Assembly: GCF_023734135.1 (NCBI RefSeq)
Contig: NZ_AP025730.1
Coordinates: forward strand, 5,766,001-5,830,000
Direction of reading: 5' to 3'
Length of the DNA: 64,000 nucleotides
DNA from: Sphaerotilus microaerophilus
GTDB lineage: Bacteria; Pseudomonadota; Gammaproteobacteria; Burkholderiales; Burkholderiaceae_C
Each line of letters begins with the position of its first letter. Positions within the stretch are counted from its first letter, which is position 1. Under the pieces are notes generated by a model. That model searched no databases. It saw only the letters and a program-made list of their open reading frames with translations, and was not told where the DNA came from. Shown here one piece after another: positions 49,147-57,674 of the stretch. A program made the translations under genes and the position numbers.

Positions 49147-50742
49147 ATGCCGCTCACCATGCCTTCACGCACCGCCAACGCGACCTCCGCTGCCGCCTCC
49201 ACCCCAGCGGCGGCGCCCCCCGCCGCCGAGGCGGCCCCACCGACCGCCGCGAACTGGCGCGGCGTGCGCGCGGCCATCGACATCGGCTCCAACAGCTTCC
49301 GCCTCGAAATCGGCCAGCTGCGCGGCGGCCGCTACCGGCGCATCGACTACCTCAAGGACACGGTACGCCTGGGCGCGGGGCTGGACGACCAGGGCCGTCT
49401 GGGTGGCGAGGCCGCCGAGCGCGGCCTCGCCTGCCTGCGGCGCTTTCGCGAAAGGCTCACCGGCATCCCCGGCAGCCAGTTCCGCGCGGTGGCCACGCAG
49501 ACGCTGCGTGAGGCCACCAACCGCAACGCCTTTCTGCTGCAGGCGGCCGAGGCGCTGGGCCACCCGATCGAGGTGATCTCCGGGCGCGAGGAGGCCCGCC
49601 TGATCTACAAGGGCGTGGCGCGGCTGCAGCCCTCCGACCAGCCGCGACTGGTGATCGACATCGGTGGGCGCTCGACCGAAATGATCCTCGGCGTGGGCCC
49701 CCTGGCGCTGCGCGCCGAGTCCTTCCGCATCGGCAGCGTCAGCCTGTCGATGGCGCACTTTCCGGACGGGCGCTACAGCGCCGAGCGCTTCCAGGCCGCC
49801 CAGGTGGCCGCCGGCGCCGAGCTGGAGGAGGCGCTGGAGCCCTTTGCCCGCCAGCACTGGCTGGAGGCGCTGGGCTCCTCAGGCACGGCCGGCGCGGTGT
49901 CGCAGCTGCTGGCGGCCAATGGCGTCAGCGACGGCACCATCACTCCGGACGGCCTGCGCTGGTGCATCCAAGCCTGCCTGCGCGCGGGCAGCCAGGACCG
50001 CCTCGACCTGGCGGGGCTGAAGCCGGAACGCCGCGCCGTGATCGGCGGCGGGCTGGCCATCCTCTACACGCTGGCGACCCACTTCGGCATCGAGGCCCTG
50101 CGGCCCGCGCGCGGCGCACTGCGCCAGGGCGTGATCTTCGACCTCGAAGAACGGCTGGCCGCCGAGCGCACCCCCGAGCACCACGACCTGCGCGATGACA
50201 CGGTGGCCGAGCTGCAGCAGCGCTTCCAGGTCGACGTGGCGCAGGCCCACCGCGTGCAGCAGGTCGCCCGCGCCCTGCACGAGCGGCTGGCCCCGCGCGC
50301 CGCGCTGGAGCCGCAGCGCGAGCTGGGCTGGGCCTGCGCGCTGCACGAGATGGGCATGATGGTCTCGCACCACGACCACCACCGCCACAGCGCCTACCTG
50401 CTCGGCCACGTGGACGCGGCGGGCTTCTCGCAGAACCAGCAGCGCCGCCTGGGCGAGCTGGTGCTCGGTCAGCGCGGCGGGCTGCGCAAGGTCGAGGCGG
50501 CGCTGGCCGAACCGGCCTTTGCCGCCCAGCTGCTGGCGCTGCGCCTGGCGGTGCTGCTCTGCCACGCCCGCGGCAGCCTGGGCGTGCTGCCGCCGACGCT
50601 GGTGCTCGACGCACGGGGCGCCCGCCTGATCCCGCCCGAGGGCTGGGCCACGCAGTTCCCGCGCTCGGCCTACCTGCTGCGCGAGGAGGTCAAGGCCTGG
50701 TCGCGCCACCCGGCGCTGAAGCTGCAGATCGCCGAAGGCTGA
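49147..50742 (+). CDS. ppx: Exopolyphosphatase Ppx/GppA
   Basis: The 531-residue protein has the actin-like ASKHA fold with AAIDIGSNSFRLEIGQL (residues 42-58), RAVATQTLREATN, GREEARLIYKGV and VIDIGGRSTEMILG, followed by an HD-like C-terminal domain with HEMGMMVSHHDHHRHSAYLL. It removes terminal phosphate from polyphosphate, or hydrolyses pppGpp. The Ala/Pro-rich first 36 residues are probably not structured. It lies 104 bp upstream of ppk1 on the same strand. Confidence 0.93.
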   Translation: MPLTMPSRTANATSAAASTPAAAPPAAEAAPPTAANWRGVRAAIDIGSNSFRLEIGQLRGGRYRRIDYLKDTVRLGAGLDDQGRLGGEAAERGLACLRRFRERLTGIPGSQFRAVATQTLREATNRNAFLLQAAEALGHPIEVISGREEARLIYKGVARLQPSDQPRLVIDIGGRSTEMILGVGPLALRAESFRIGSVSLSMAHFPDGRYSAERFQAAQVAAGAELEEALEPFARQHWLEALGSSGTAGAVSQLLAANGVSDGTITPDGLRWCIQACLRAGSQDRLDLAGLKPERRAVIGGGLAILYTLATHFGIEALRPARGALRQGVIFDLEERLAAERTPEHHDLRDDTVAELQQRFQVDVAQAHRVQQVARALHERLAPRAALEPQRELGWACALHEMGMMVSHHDHHRHSAYLLGHVDAAGFSQNQQRRLGELVLGQRGGLRKVEAALAEPAFAAQLLALRLAVLLCHARGSLGVLPPTLVLDARGARLIPPEGWATQFPRSAYLLREEVKAWSRHPALKLQIAEG

Positions 50743-50805
50743 AGGCGGTCAAAGGCTGAAGTGCTCGCAAAGATGGCCGTGCGGCGTGTCACAGCCGCGG
50801 CCAGG

Positions 50806-50834
50806 CTGTCACGGCAACGTCACAGGCCGGTCAT
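50806..50834 (+). promoter_or_regulatory. Pho box upstream of ppk1
   Basis: CTGTCAC-GGCA-ACGTCAC-AGGC-CGGTCAT: three repeats with GTCA(C/T) at 50808, 50819 and 50830, an exact 11-bp period like the PhoB box. A -10-like CATAAC follows at 50832-50837, giving a start point only a few bases before the ppk1 ATG. Confidence 0.75.
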
Positions 50835-50846
50835 AACATCGATCGG

Positions 50847-52949
50847 ATGATCGAAGAGTTTGCCGTCCACACCTTTGAGGCGGGTGCCGCAGAGGCGGCC
50901 ACGCCAGCTGCCGACCGCGCGCCCCCTGTCCCGCTGCTGAGCCGGGAGCGCTCCACCCTCGCCTTCAACCGCCGCGTGCTGGCCCAGGCGCGCCGCGCCG
51001 ACGTGCCGCTGCTGGAGCGGCTGCGCTACCTGTGCATCGTCTCGTCCAACATGGACGAGTTCTTCGAGGTGCGCTTCGCCGACACGCTGGAGGCCGCCCG
51101 CCAGCCGGGCAGCGGCACCACCGCGGGCGACGTGGCCGACATTGCCACCGAGGCCCATGCGCTGGTCGACGAGCACTACGCCGTCTTCAACCACGAGGTG
51201 ATGCCCGCACTCGCCCAACGCGGCATCGTCATCCTCAACCACGCCGACCGCGATGCCGAGCAGCGCCGCTGGGTGGCGCAGTTCTTCCACCGCGAGGTGC
51301 AGCCGCTGCTGGTGCCCATCGGGCTGGACCCGGCGCATCCGTTCCCGCAGGTGGCCAACAAGTCGCTGAACTTCATCGTGCAGCTCAGCGGCGCGGACGC
51401 CTTCGGGCGCGAAAACTCGATCGCCATCGTCAAGGTGCCGCGCGTGCTGCCCCGCGTGATCCGCCTGCCCGACCGGCTGGCGCCGGGCCAGCAGGCCTTC
51501 GTGCTGCTGACCAGCGTGATCCGCGCGCACCTGGAGGAGCTCTTCCCGGGCCGCGTGGTCGAGGCCTTCTCGCAGTTCCGCGTCACGCGCGACTCGGACA
51601 TGGACGTCGACGAAGACGACGTCACCAACCTGCGCCAGGCGCTGCGCAGCGAACTGAGCACGCGCCACTTCGGCCAGGCGGTGCGCCTGGAGGTGGTGGC
51701 CAGCTGCCCGCCGGTACTGTCGGACTTCCTGCGCTCGCAGTTCGGCCTGCCCGAGGCGGCGCTCTACCGCGTCAACGGCCCGGTCAACCTGGTGCGGCTG
51801 AACACGCTGATCGACCACGCCCATGCGCCGGCGCTGCGCTTCGCCCCGCACGAGCCGGCCTGGCCGCAGGGCCGCCTGCCACGCGGGCGCAAGGTGATGG
51901 ACTGCATCGCCGAGCGCGACATCCTGCTGCACCACCCCTTCGAATCGTTCGACACCGTGGTGCAGTTCCTGCGCGAGGCGGTCGAGGACCCGAACGTGCT
52001 CGCCATCAAGCAGACCATCTACCGCACCGGCAGCGAGTCGGTGCTGATGGACCTGCTGCTCGAAGCGGCCCGGCGCGGCAAGGAAGTGCTGGTGGTGGTC
52101 GAGCTGAAGGCGCGCTTCGACGAGGAGGCCAACATCAACTGGGCCGAGCGGCTGGAGGCCGTGGGCGTGCAGGTGGTGTACGGCATCGTCGGGCTGAAGA
52201 CGCACGCCAAGCTGCTGCTGGTCACCCGCAAGGAAGGCCGCCGGCTGGTGCGCTACGCCCACCTCTCCACCGGCAACTACAACCCGAAGACCTCGCGGCT
52301 GTACACCGACGTGGGCTACCTCAGCGCCGACCCGGAACTGACGGCCGACGCCGATGCCATCTTCCAGCACCTGGCGAGCCTGAACCCGCTGGCACGGCCG
52401 CGCCGCCTGCTGGTGGCGCCCTCCAACCTGCAGGCGCAGTGGGTGGAACTGATCGATCGGGTCGCCGACGCCGCCCGCGCCGGCCGGCCGGCACGCATCG
52501 TCGCCAAGTTCAACGCCCTGACCGACCCGGTGCTGATCGCCGCCCTCGTGGCCGCCGGCCAGGCCGGTGCCCGCATCGACCTGATCGTGCGCGGGGCCTG
52601 CATGCTGACGCCGGGCGTACCGGGCGCGACCGACCGGATCCGCGTGCGCTCGGTGGTGGGCCGCTTCCTCGAACACACCCGGGTGATCTACTTCCGCTGG
52701 GGCGAGGGCGACAGCCAGGAGGCGCTCTACCTGAGCAGCGCCGACTGGATGAGCCGCAACATGCTGCGCCGCATCGAGATCGCCTGGCCGCTGCGCGACG
52801 CCGCGCTGCGCCAGCGCGTGATCGACGAGTGCCTGGTGCCCTACCTGCGCGACGAGGTGGATGCCTGGTCGCTGCGCAGCGACGGCAGCTACGAGCGGGT
52901 GGCCGAGACGGGCCTGAGCGCCCAGGGCGCGCTGATGCGCCGATTCTGA
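50847..52949 (+). CDS. ppk1: Polyphosphate kinase 1
   Basis: The 700-residue enzyme makes polyphosphate from ATP and runs in reverse as well. It has the N-terminal SRERSTLAFNRRVLAQARRADVPLLERLRYLCIVSSNMDEFFEVR, the head-domain block, KQTIYRTGSES, and the catalytic core with GLKTHAKLLLVTRKEGRRLVRYAHLSTGNYNPKTSRLYTDVG; two conserved histidines lie there, one being the phosphorylated residue. No other start codon lies between the ATG and the first conserved block. A Pho box and a close -10 box lie directly upstream. Confidence 0.97.
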   Translation: MIEEFAVHTFEAGAAEAATPAADRAPPVPLLSRERSTLAFNRRVLAQARRADVPLLERLRYLCIVSSNMDEFFEVRFADTLEAARQPGSGTTAGDVADIATEAHALVDEHYAVFNHEVMPALAQRGIVILNHADRDAEQRRWVAQFFHREVQPLLVPIGLDPAHPFPQVANKSLNFIVQLSGADAFGRENSIAIVKVPRVLPRVIRLPDRLAPGQQAFVLLTSVIRAHLEELFPGRVVEAFSQFRVTRDSDMDVDEDDVTNLRQALRSELSTRHFGQAVRLEVVASCPPVLSDFLRSQFGLPEAALYRVNGPVNLVRLNTLIDHAHAPALRFAPHEPAWPQGRLPRGRKVMDCIAERDILLHHPFESFDTVVQFLREAVEDPNVLAIKQTIYRTGSESVLMDLLLEAARRGKEVLVVVELKARFDEEANINWAERLEAVGVQVVYGIVGLKTHAKLLLVTRKEGRRLVRYAHLSTGNYNPKTSRLYTDVGYLSADPELTADADAIFQHLASLNPLARPRRLLVAPSNLQAQWVELIDRVADAARAGRPARIVAKFNALTDPVLIAALVAAGQAGARIDLIVRGACMLTPGVPGATDRIRVRSVVGRFLEHTRVIYFRWGEGDSQEALYLSSADWMSRNMLRRIEIAWPLRDAALRQRVIDECLVPYLRDEVDAWSLRSDGSYERVAETGLSAQGALMRRF

Positions 52950-53000
52950 AGCGGTCGCAGGCGCCCTCCTAGAATGGCCGCCACCCACACAGGAGCTGCG

Positions 53001-53231
53001 ATGGACGCGACCAAGGAAATCGACACCCGCGGATTGAACTGCCCGCTGCCGATCCTCAAGGCCAAGAAGGCGCTGTCCGAACTGGCCAGCGGTGACCTGC
53101 TGAAGGTGCTCTCCACCGACCCGGGCTCGCTGCGCGACTTCCAGGCCTTCGCCAAGCAGACCGGCAACGAGCTGGTCGAGCAGCAGACGCTGCCCGGCAA
53201 CGAGTTCGTGCACCTGCTGCGCCGACGCTGA
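53001..53231 (+). CDS. tusA: TusA-family sulfur carrier protein
   Basis: The 76-residue protein begins at the ATG at 53001, with AGGAG 5 nt upstream, which rules out the in-frame ATG at 52974. It has the sulfur-carrying CPxP motif in TRGLNCPLPILKAKKAL and a C-terminal GNELVEQQTL. TusA-like proteins carry persulfide sulfur to tRNA thiolation and other pathways. It stands between ppk1 and phoX with no obvious functional link to them. Confidence 0.93.
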   Translation: MDATKEIDTRGLNCPLPILKAKKALSELASGDLLKVLSTDPGSLRDFQAFAKQTGNELVEQQTLPGNEFVHLLRRR

Positions 53232-53291
53232 GCCCCTGGGCCCAGTCGCCGGCGCAGCGGCGCACGCCCCTCCCCGATCGATCTGGTGTGA

Positions 53292-55541
53292 TCAGGTGCC
53301 GATGCGGCCGCCGTCGTTCTTGGTGATGACGATGGTCGCCGAACGCGGCCGCTTGCCGGCGCCGTAGCCCGCGTTGGCCGGCCACTGGCTGGTGTAGCTG
53401 GCGGCATTCGGATCGCCGGCCGCCACGGCCGTCATCGCGGTGGTTTCACCCGGGTGCTGGATGTTGATGAACATCGACTTGCCATCGGGCGACTCCACCA
53501 GGCCGGTGATCTCGCAGCCCACCGGGCCTACCAGGAAGCGCTTCAGGGTGTCCTCGGTCGGCGCTGCGCCGACGTAGGTGTCCACGCTCAACGTCGCGCT
53601 GTAGGCCAACGTCTTCCTGGCGCCGTCCCCCACCTGGCCAGGAATGCCGGCCAGCATCATGCAGTTGGTGACGTCGGTGTACGCCCCGTCATCAGTCTGG
53701 AACCAGCAGAGGCCGGTGCTCTTGCTGAACACCAGGCCGTCGGGGCTGGAAAAGTCGTTGTCGCTGGTCAGGCCCGAGAGGTTGACCCACTGGCTGGACG
53801 CACCGGCCTCGGCGCCGAAAAGGTACACGTCCCAGGTGAAGGTGGTCGCCGCGGCATTGCCGGCGCCGTCCTTGATGCGCACGATGTGGCCGTTGACGTT
53901 GCCCGACTGGGTGGTGCCGGCGTTCTTGACGTCGGTGTAGGCGCGCGGGTTGGCGCTGTCCGGCGCGTACTGCGAGCCGGTCGGCGCAGCGCGGCGGTTG
54001 CTGTTGTTGGTCAGCGTGAAGTAGACCTCGCCGGTGGTCGGGTGCGTGGCGCACCACTCCGGGCGGTCCATCCTGGTGGCGCCCACCGCATCGGCAGCCA
54101 GGCGGGCATTGATGCAGATGTCGCCCTGGTCGGCAAAGCTGTAGGCGGTGTAGCTCGACGGGATTGCCGCCAGCGTCAGCGGCAGCCAGGTGCCGGTACC
54201 GTCGCTGTTGAACTTGGCCACGTACAGCGTGCCGCTGTCCAGGTACTTGGCGCCGGTGGCCAGGCGGTCGGCGGGCTCGGCGTCGGCGGCACTCCAGGAG
54301 GCGTTGCTGACGAACTTGTAGATGTACTCGCCGCGCGAGTCGTCTCCCATGTAGACCGCCAGGGCCTGGCCCACCACCGGCAGCGAGAAGGCCGCGCTCT
54401 CGTGGGCGAAGCGGCCCAGCCCGGTGCGCTTCTTGGCCCGGCTCGACGGCGCGTAGGCATCCATCTCGACGATCCAGCCCATGCCGTTGAGCTCGTTGCG
54501 GTAGTCGTCGCTGCCGTCGGTGGACGTGCCGGTCCTGGCGTTGATCCAGCGCGCGTACTGGTCGTCGCTGCCGGCGGACTCCCAGCCGTGGCGGCTGGCC
54601 GTGCCCTCGGTGCGGCCGTAGCGGTTCAGCGCGGTGACGCTCTTGTCGTTGCCGCGTGCGGCGTTGTCACCGGTCGGGCGGGTGAAGTAGCCGGCCCAGT
54701 TCTCTTCGCCGGTCAGGAAGGTGCCCCAGGGCGTCTTGCCGGTGCCGCAGTTGTTGAGCGTGCCGCGGGTCTTGCTGCCGTCGGTCGAGTACCTGGTGAT
54801 CAGCAGCGCGTTGCCGGCGGCCGGGCCGGTGAGATCGACGTCGGTCAGCGTGGTGAAGCGGCGGTTGAAGGTGGAGTTCTGGACGTAGGCCCAGGTGCTG
54901 CCGGTCTTCTTCACCTCGACAAAGGACACGCCATGGATCGCCAGTTCCTTGTCCACCTCGAAGGCCGGGCGCGGCAGGGTGGGCGTGCCGCCATTGGCAT
55001 GCAGGAAGAAGGACGATAGGCGAGTCGGGCTCTCGTCGGTGGTCGCCTCGTGGTTGATGCCGAGCACCGCGCGGTCGTTGGCGGTGGTCGAGGCGGAGCC
55101 GGCCGCGTTCAGGCCGAACCACTCCATGCCGTCGTGATGGTCGCCCGCGCGGTTCTCGAAGCTGTCGTCGGTCCCGTCGTTCTTGAACGCCGTGGTGGCG
55201 CTGTTGAGCGGATCACCCAGCGCGTAGATCACGCTGGCCGTGTAGCCCGCAGGCACCACCACGGTGTCGGCCAGCCCCTTGGAAACCGCCGAGAAGTTCA
55301 ACTTGCTGAGCTTGCCGGTGTCCGGGGTGGGCGTGGCAGGCGTAGAGGGCGTCGTGGCCTCGTCGTCGCTGCCACAGGCCGAGAGCGACAGGCCCGTGAA
55401 CAGCGCTGCTGCCGCGCTGCCGAGCAGGCCACGCCGGCTCAGCCGGGCCGCCAGGACGGCGACGAAGTGCGGGTTGTCAGAGCGGTTCGAGTCTTCTTCT
55501 TCGGATTGGGGACGGCGCAGGGAAACGAGCGGGCGGTTCAT
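53292..55541 (-). CDS. phoX: PhoX-type alkaline phosphatase (DUF839)
   Basis: The 749-residue protein from the ATG at 55541 has a twin-arginine segment [23 protein letters not shown], ending in a lipobox-like Cys, so it may be a Tat-exported lipoprotein. The body is the PhoX propeller: LGINHEATTDESPTR, FLTGEENWAGYFTR, GRFAHESAAF, DRPEWCATHPTTGEVYFTLTNN and DGLVFSKSTGLCWFQTDDGA, with acidic residues for calcium and iron. PhoX releases phosphate from phosphomonoesters in the periplasm. Two GTCAC repeats 22 bp apart stand upstream. Confidence 0.92.
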   Translation of the reverse strand: MNRPLVSLRRPQSEEEDSNRSDNPHFVAVLAARLSRRGLLGSAAAALFTGLSLSACGSDDEATTPSTPATPTPDTGKLSKLNFSAVSKGLADTVVVPAGYTASVIYALGDPLNSATTAFKNDGTDDSFENRAGDHHDGMEWFGLNAAGSASTTANDRAVLGINHEATTDESPTRLSSFFLHANGGTPTLPRPAFEVDKELAIHGVSFVEVKKTGSTWAYVQNSTFNRRFTTLTDVDLTGPAAGNALLITRYSTDGSKTRGTLNNCGTGKTPWGTFLTGEENWAGYFTRPTGDNAARGNDKSVTALNRYGRTEGTASRHGWESAGSDDQYARWINARTGTSTDGSDDYRNELNGMGWIVEMDAYAPSSRAKKRTGLGRFAHESAAFSLPVVGQALAVYMGDDSRGEYIYKFVSNASWSAADAEPADRLATGAKYLDSGTLYVAKFNSDGTGTWLPLTLAAIPSSYTAYSFADQGDICINARLAADAVGATRMDRPEWCATHPTTGEVYFTLTNNSNRRAAPTGSQYAPDSANPRAYTDVKNAGTTQSGNVNGHIVRIKDGAGNAAATTFTWDVYLFGAEAGASSQWVNLSGLTSDNDFSSPDGLVFSKSTGLCWFQTDDGAYTDVTNCMMLAGIPGQVGDGARKTLAYSATLSVDTYVGAAPTEDTLKRFLVGPVGCEITGLVESPDGKSMFINIQHPGETTAMTAVAAGDPNAASYTSQWPANAGYGAGKRPRSATIVITKNDGGRIGT

Positions 55542-55599
55542 GGGAAGCACTCCGTTGACACAAGAGACCCGGATGCTCCGTGGCAACCATGAATCCGGC

Positions 55600-55626
55600 G
55601 TGACAGGCCGGCGGCATTGCCGTGAC
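55600..55626 (-). promoter_or_regulatory. Degenerate Pho box upstream of phoX
   Basis: On the minus strand GTCAC occurs at 55622-55626 and 55600-55604, exactly 22 bp (two 11-bp turns) apart; the middle position reads GCCGC, a weak match. The sequence TGTCACGGCAA is shared with the ppk1 box. The last repeat is 58 nt before the phoX start. Confidence 0.55.
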
Positions 55627-55645
55627 AACCGCCGGGCGCACGCCC

Positions 55646-56536
55646 TCACTCGCCCAGGAAGTGCCGCCGGTAGCGCGCCGGCAGGTCGCGCAGGCGCATC
55701 ATGATCGGCAGGTCGGCGGTGTTGAAATCGGGATCCCAGGCCGGGGGACCGAGCACCTTGGCGCCGCAGCGCAGGTAGCCCTTGATGAGCGGCGGGATCT
55801 CGACGCTCAGGCCACTGTCCAGGTCCTCGACCGGCAGCGGCAGGCGCGGCATGACCTGGTGCTCGATCGGGGCGAGGTGGGTGCGGCGCACCTGCTCCCA
55901 CACGCTGGCGGCCACGTGGCCCCCGTCGCGCATGCTGATGCTGGCGCAGCCGATCATGGTGTCCAGCCCGTTGCGGACCATGAACCCGGCGAGTGCGCCC
56001 CAGAGCGTCATGATCACGCCGCCCTGGCGGTGGTCGGCGTGCACGCAGGAGCGGCCCAGCTCGGCCATGCGCGGCATCAGGTGGCGCAGGCGGGTGAGGT
56101 CGAACTCGGTATCGCTGTACCAGCCGCCGACGCGCCGAGCGGCTGCCGGCGTCATCACCCGGTAGGTGCCGATCACCTCGCTGTCGGCGCTGGTGGCATC
56201 GCGCACCAGCAGGTGCTCGCAGTGGGCGTCGAAGAGGTCACGATCCAGGCCGGCGGGGGTGCCGGGCAGGTTGTTCAGCCGTGCCCCCATCTCGCCGGCG
56301 AAGACCTGCCAGCGCAGCCTCTGGGCCTCCTCGATCTCGTCGGCGCTGCGCGCCCAGACGGCCTGCAGCGGCTGCGCGCACGCGGCGGTCGCGGGCGAAG
56401 CCGGGGCCGCTTTGGCCACGGCCGGCGCCGGCAGCGCCGGGGCCCTCGTCAGCAGGGCCGGCGAGCGCAGCCGGGCCCGTCGCAACGGGGTGCCGATCAG
56501 GGAGAACGGCAGGGTGGGTTGGGGCAGATCCCGCAT
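55646..56536 (-). CDS. olsB: L-ornithine N-alpha-acyltransferase OlsB-like (GNAT-type)
   Basis: The 296-residue protein starts at the ATG at 56536, which has GGAG 6 nt upstream; an ATG at 56548 is possible. After a low-complexity Ala/Pro N-terminus it has LRWQVFAGEMGA, FDAHCEHLLVRD, VIGTYRVM, the CoA/ACP block ELGRSCVHADHRQGGVIMTLWGAL, FGCAS-like IGCASISM, PPLIKGYLRCGAKVLGPPAWDPDFNTADLPIM and RYRRHFL. This order is that of OlsB and its relatives, which join a 3-hydroxyacyl group to ornithine to make phosphorus-free lipids. OlsA is not in the window. Four 11-bp-spaced repeats upstream support phosphate control. Confidence 0.8.
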   Translation of the reverse strand: MRDLPQPTLPFSLIGTPLRRARLRSPALLTRAPALPAPAVAKAAPASPATAACAQPLQAVWARSADEIEEAQRLRWQVFAGEMGARLNNLPGTPAGLDRDLFDAHCEHLLVRDATSADSEVIGTYRVMTPAAARRVGGWYSDTEFDLTRLRHLMPRMAELGRSCVHADHRQGGVIMTLWGALAGFMVRNGLDTMIGCASISMRDGGHVAASVWEQVRRTHLAPIEHQVMPRLPLPVEDLDSGLSVEIPPLIKGYLRCGAKVLGPPAWDPDFNTADLPIMMRLRDLPARYRRHFLGE

Positions 56537-56578
56537 CGGTGACTCCATCGGTGGATGGCGTCATGCTCCGCGCGGGGG

Positions 56579-56616
56579 GTGACACAGCGGTGTCGGGCGG
56601 GTGACGGTTGCGCGAC
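56579..56616 (-). promoter_or_regulatory. Pho box with four repeats upstream of olsB
   Basis: On the minus strand GTCGC, GTCAC, GACAC and GTCAC begin exactly 11 bp apart (plus-strand positions 56612-56616, 56601-56605, 56590-56594 and 56579-56583). The repeats point the same way as the gene and end 42 nt before its start. Confidence 0.65.
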
Positions 56617-56639
56617 AACCGCCACCGGGCTCCGGGGGA

Positions 56640-57515
56640 TCAGAGCGACAGGTTCTTCAGGAAGGCGCGGAAGCCGGGGCCCAGCTCGGCGTGCGCGAGC
56701 GCCAGCTCGACGTTGGCTTCGAGGAAGCCCTCCTTGCTGCCGCAGTCGTAGCGCTTGCCCTCGTAGCGGTAGGCAAAGACCTTCTCGCGGCGCAGCAGCG
56801 CGGCGATGCCATCGGTCAGCTGGATCTCACCGCCAACGCCGCGCGGCTGGGTGGCGATCTCGTGGAACACGCCCGGCGTCAGGATGTAGCGCCCGGCCAC
56901 GCCCCAGCGCGAGGGAGCCACCTCGGGCGCGGGCTTCTCGACGATCTTGGTGACGTCCATCAGGCGGTCGTTGACCAGGTTGCCTGCGACGATGCCGTAG
57001 CGCTTGGTGTGCTCGGCGGGCACCTCCTGCACCGCCAGGATCGAGGCGCGCCATTCCTGGAACTGCTCGGTCATCTGCGCCAGCACGGGCTGACCACCAT
57101 CAGAGCCGATCATCAGGTCGTCGGCCAGCAACACGGCAAAGGGCTCGTTGCCCACCAGGCGCTGGCCGCAGAGCACGGCGTGGCCCAGGCCCAGGGCCTG
57201 CGCCTGGCGCACGTAGATGCACTCCATGTCCTTGGGCTTGACGCTGCGCACGACCTCCAGCAGCTCCTGCTTGTTGGACTGCTCGAGCGCGACCTCCAGC
57301 TCGAAGGTCATGTCGAAGTGGTCCTCGATCGGGCGCTTGTGGCGGCCGGTGACGAAGATCATCTCGCGCACGCCGGCCGCATAGGCCTCCTCGACGGCGT
57401 ACTGGATCAGCGGCTTGTCCACCACCGGCAGCATCTCCTTGGGCTGCGCCTTGGTGGCGGGGAGGAAGCGGGTGCCGAGACCGGCAACGGGAAAGATGGC
57501 CTTGGTGACTTGCAT
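56640..57515 (-). CDS. galU: UTP-glucose-1-phosphate uridylyltransferase
   Basis: The 291-residue protein from the ATG at 57515 begins [44 protein letters not shown], the nucleotidyltransferase signature. It has [24 protein letters not shown] and [10 protein letters not shown], standard for GalU. It makes UDP-glucose for envelope polysaccharides and glycolipids. An in-frame ATG at 57560 would add 15 residues. It is divergent from the 2-hydroxyacid dehydrogenase-like gene, with 159 bp between starts. Confidence 0.96.
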   Translation of the reverse strand: MQVTKAIFPVAGLGTRFLPATKAQPKEMLPVVDKPLIQYAVEEAYAAGVREMIFVTGRHKRPIEDHFDMTFELEVALEQSNKQELLEVVRSVKPKDMECIYVRQAQALGLGHAVLCGQRLVGNEPFAVLLADDLMIGSDGGQPVLAQMTEQFQEWRASILAVQEVPAEHTKRYGIVAGNLVNDRLMDVTKIVEKPAPEVAPSRWGVAGRYILTPGVFHEIATQPRGVGGEIQLTDGIAALLRREKVFAYRYEGKRYDCGSKEGFLEANVELALAHAELGPGFRAFLKNLSL

Positions 57516-57674
57516 ACGAACGGTGAGTCCCTTGATGGCGTTGAGCACTGGTGAAGTCATTCTGGCATGCACCCCCTCGCTGCAGGCCCCTGAGTGCGGG
57601 GGACGCCCGCGGAGGCGCCACCGATACCATCGATCGCCCCCATTTATTGCACACACCGCGCGCCCCCAACCACC

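Noticed and set aside
49086..49292. Short minus-strand frame upstream of ppx.
   Set aside because: It mirrors the Ala/Pro-rich N-terminus of Ppx and shows no ribosome-binding site or family match.
50788..50792. A further GTCAC 20 bp upstream of the ppk1 Pho box, as a fourth repeat.
   Set aside because: It is out of the 11-bp phase by 2 bp, so it was not counted.
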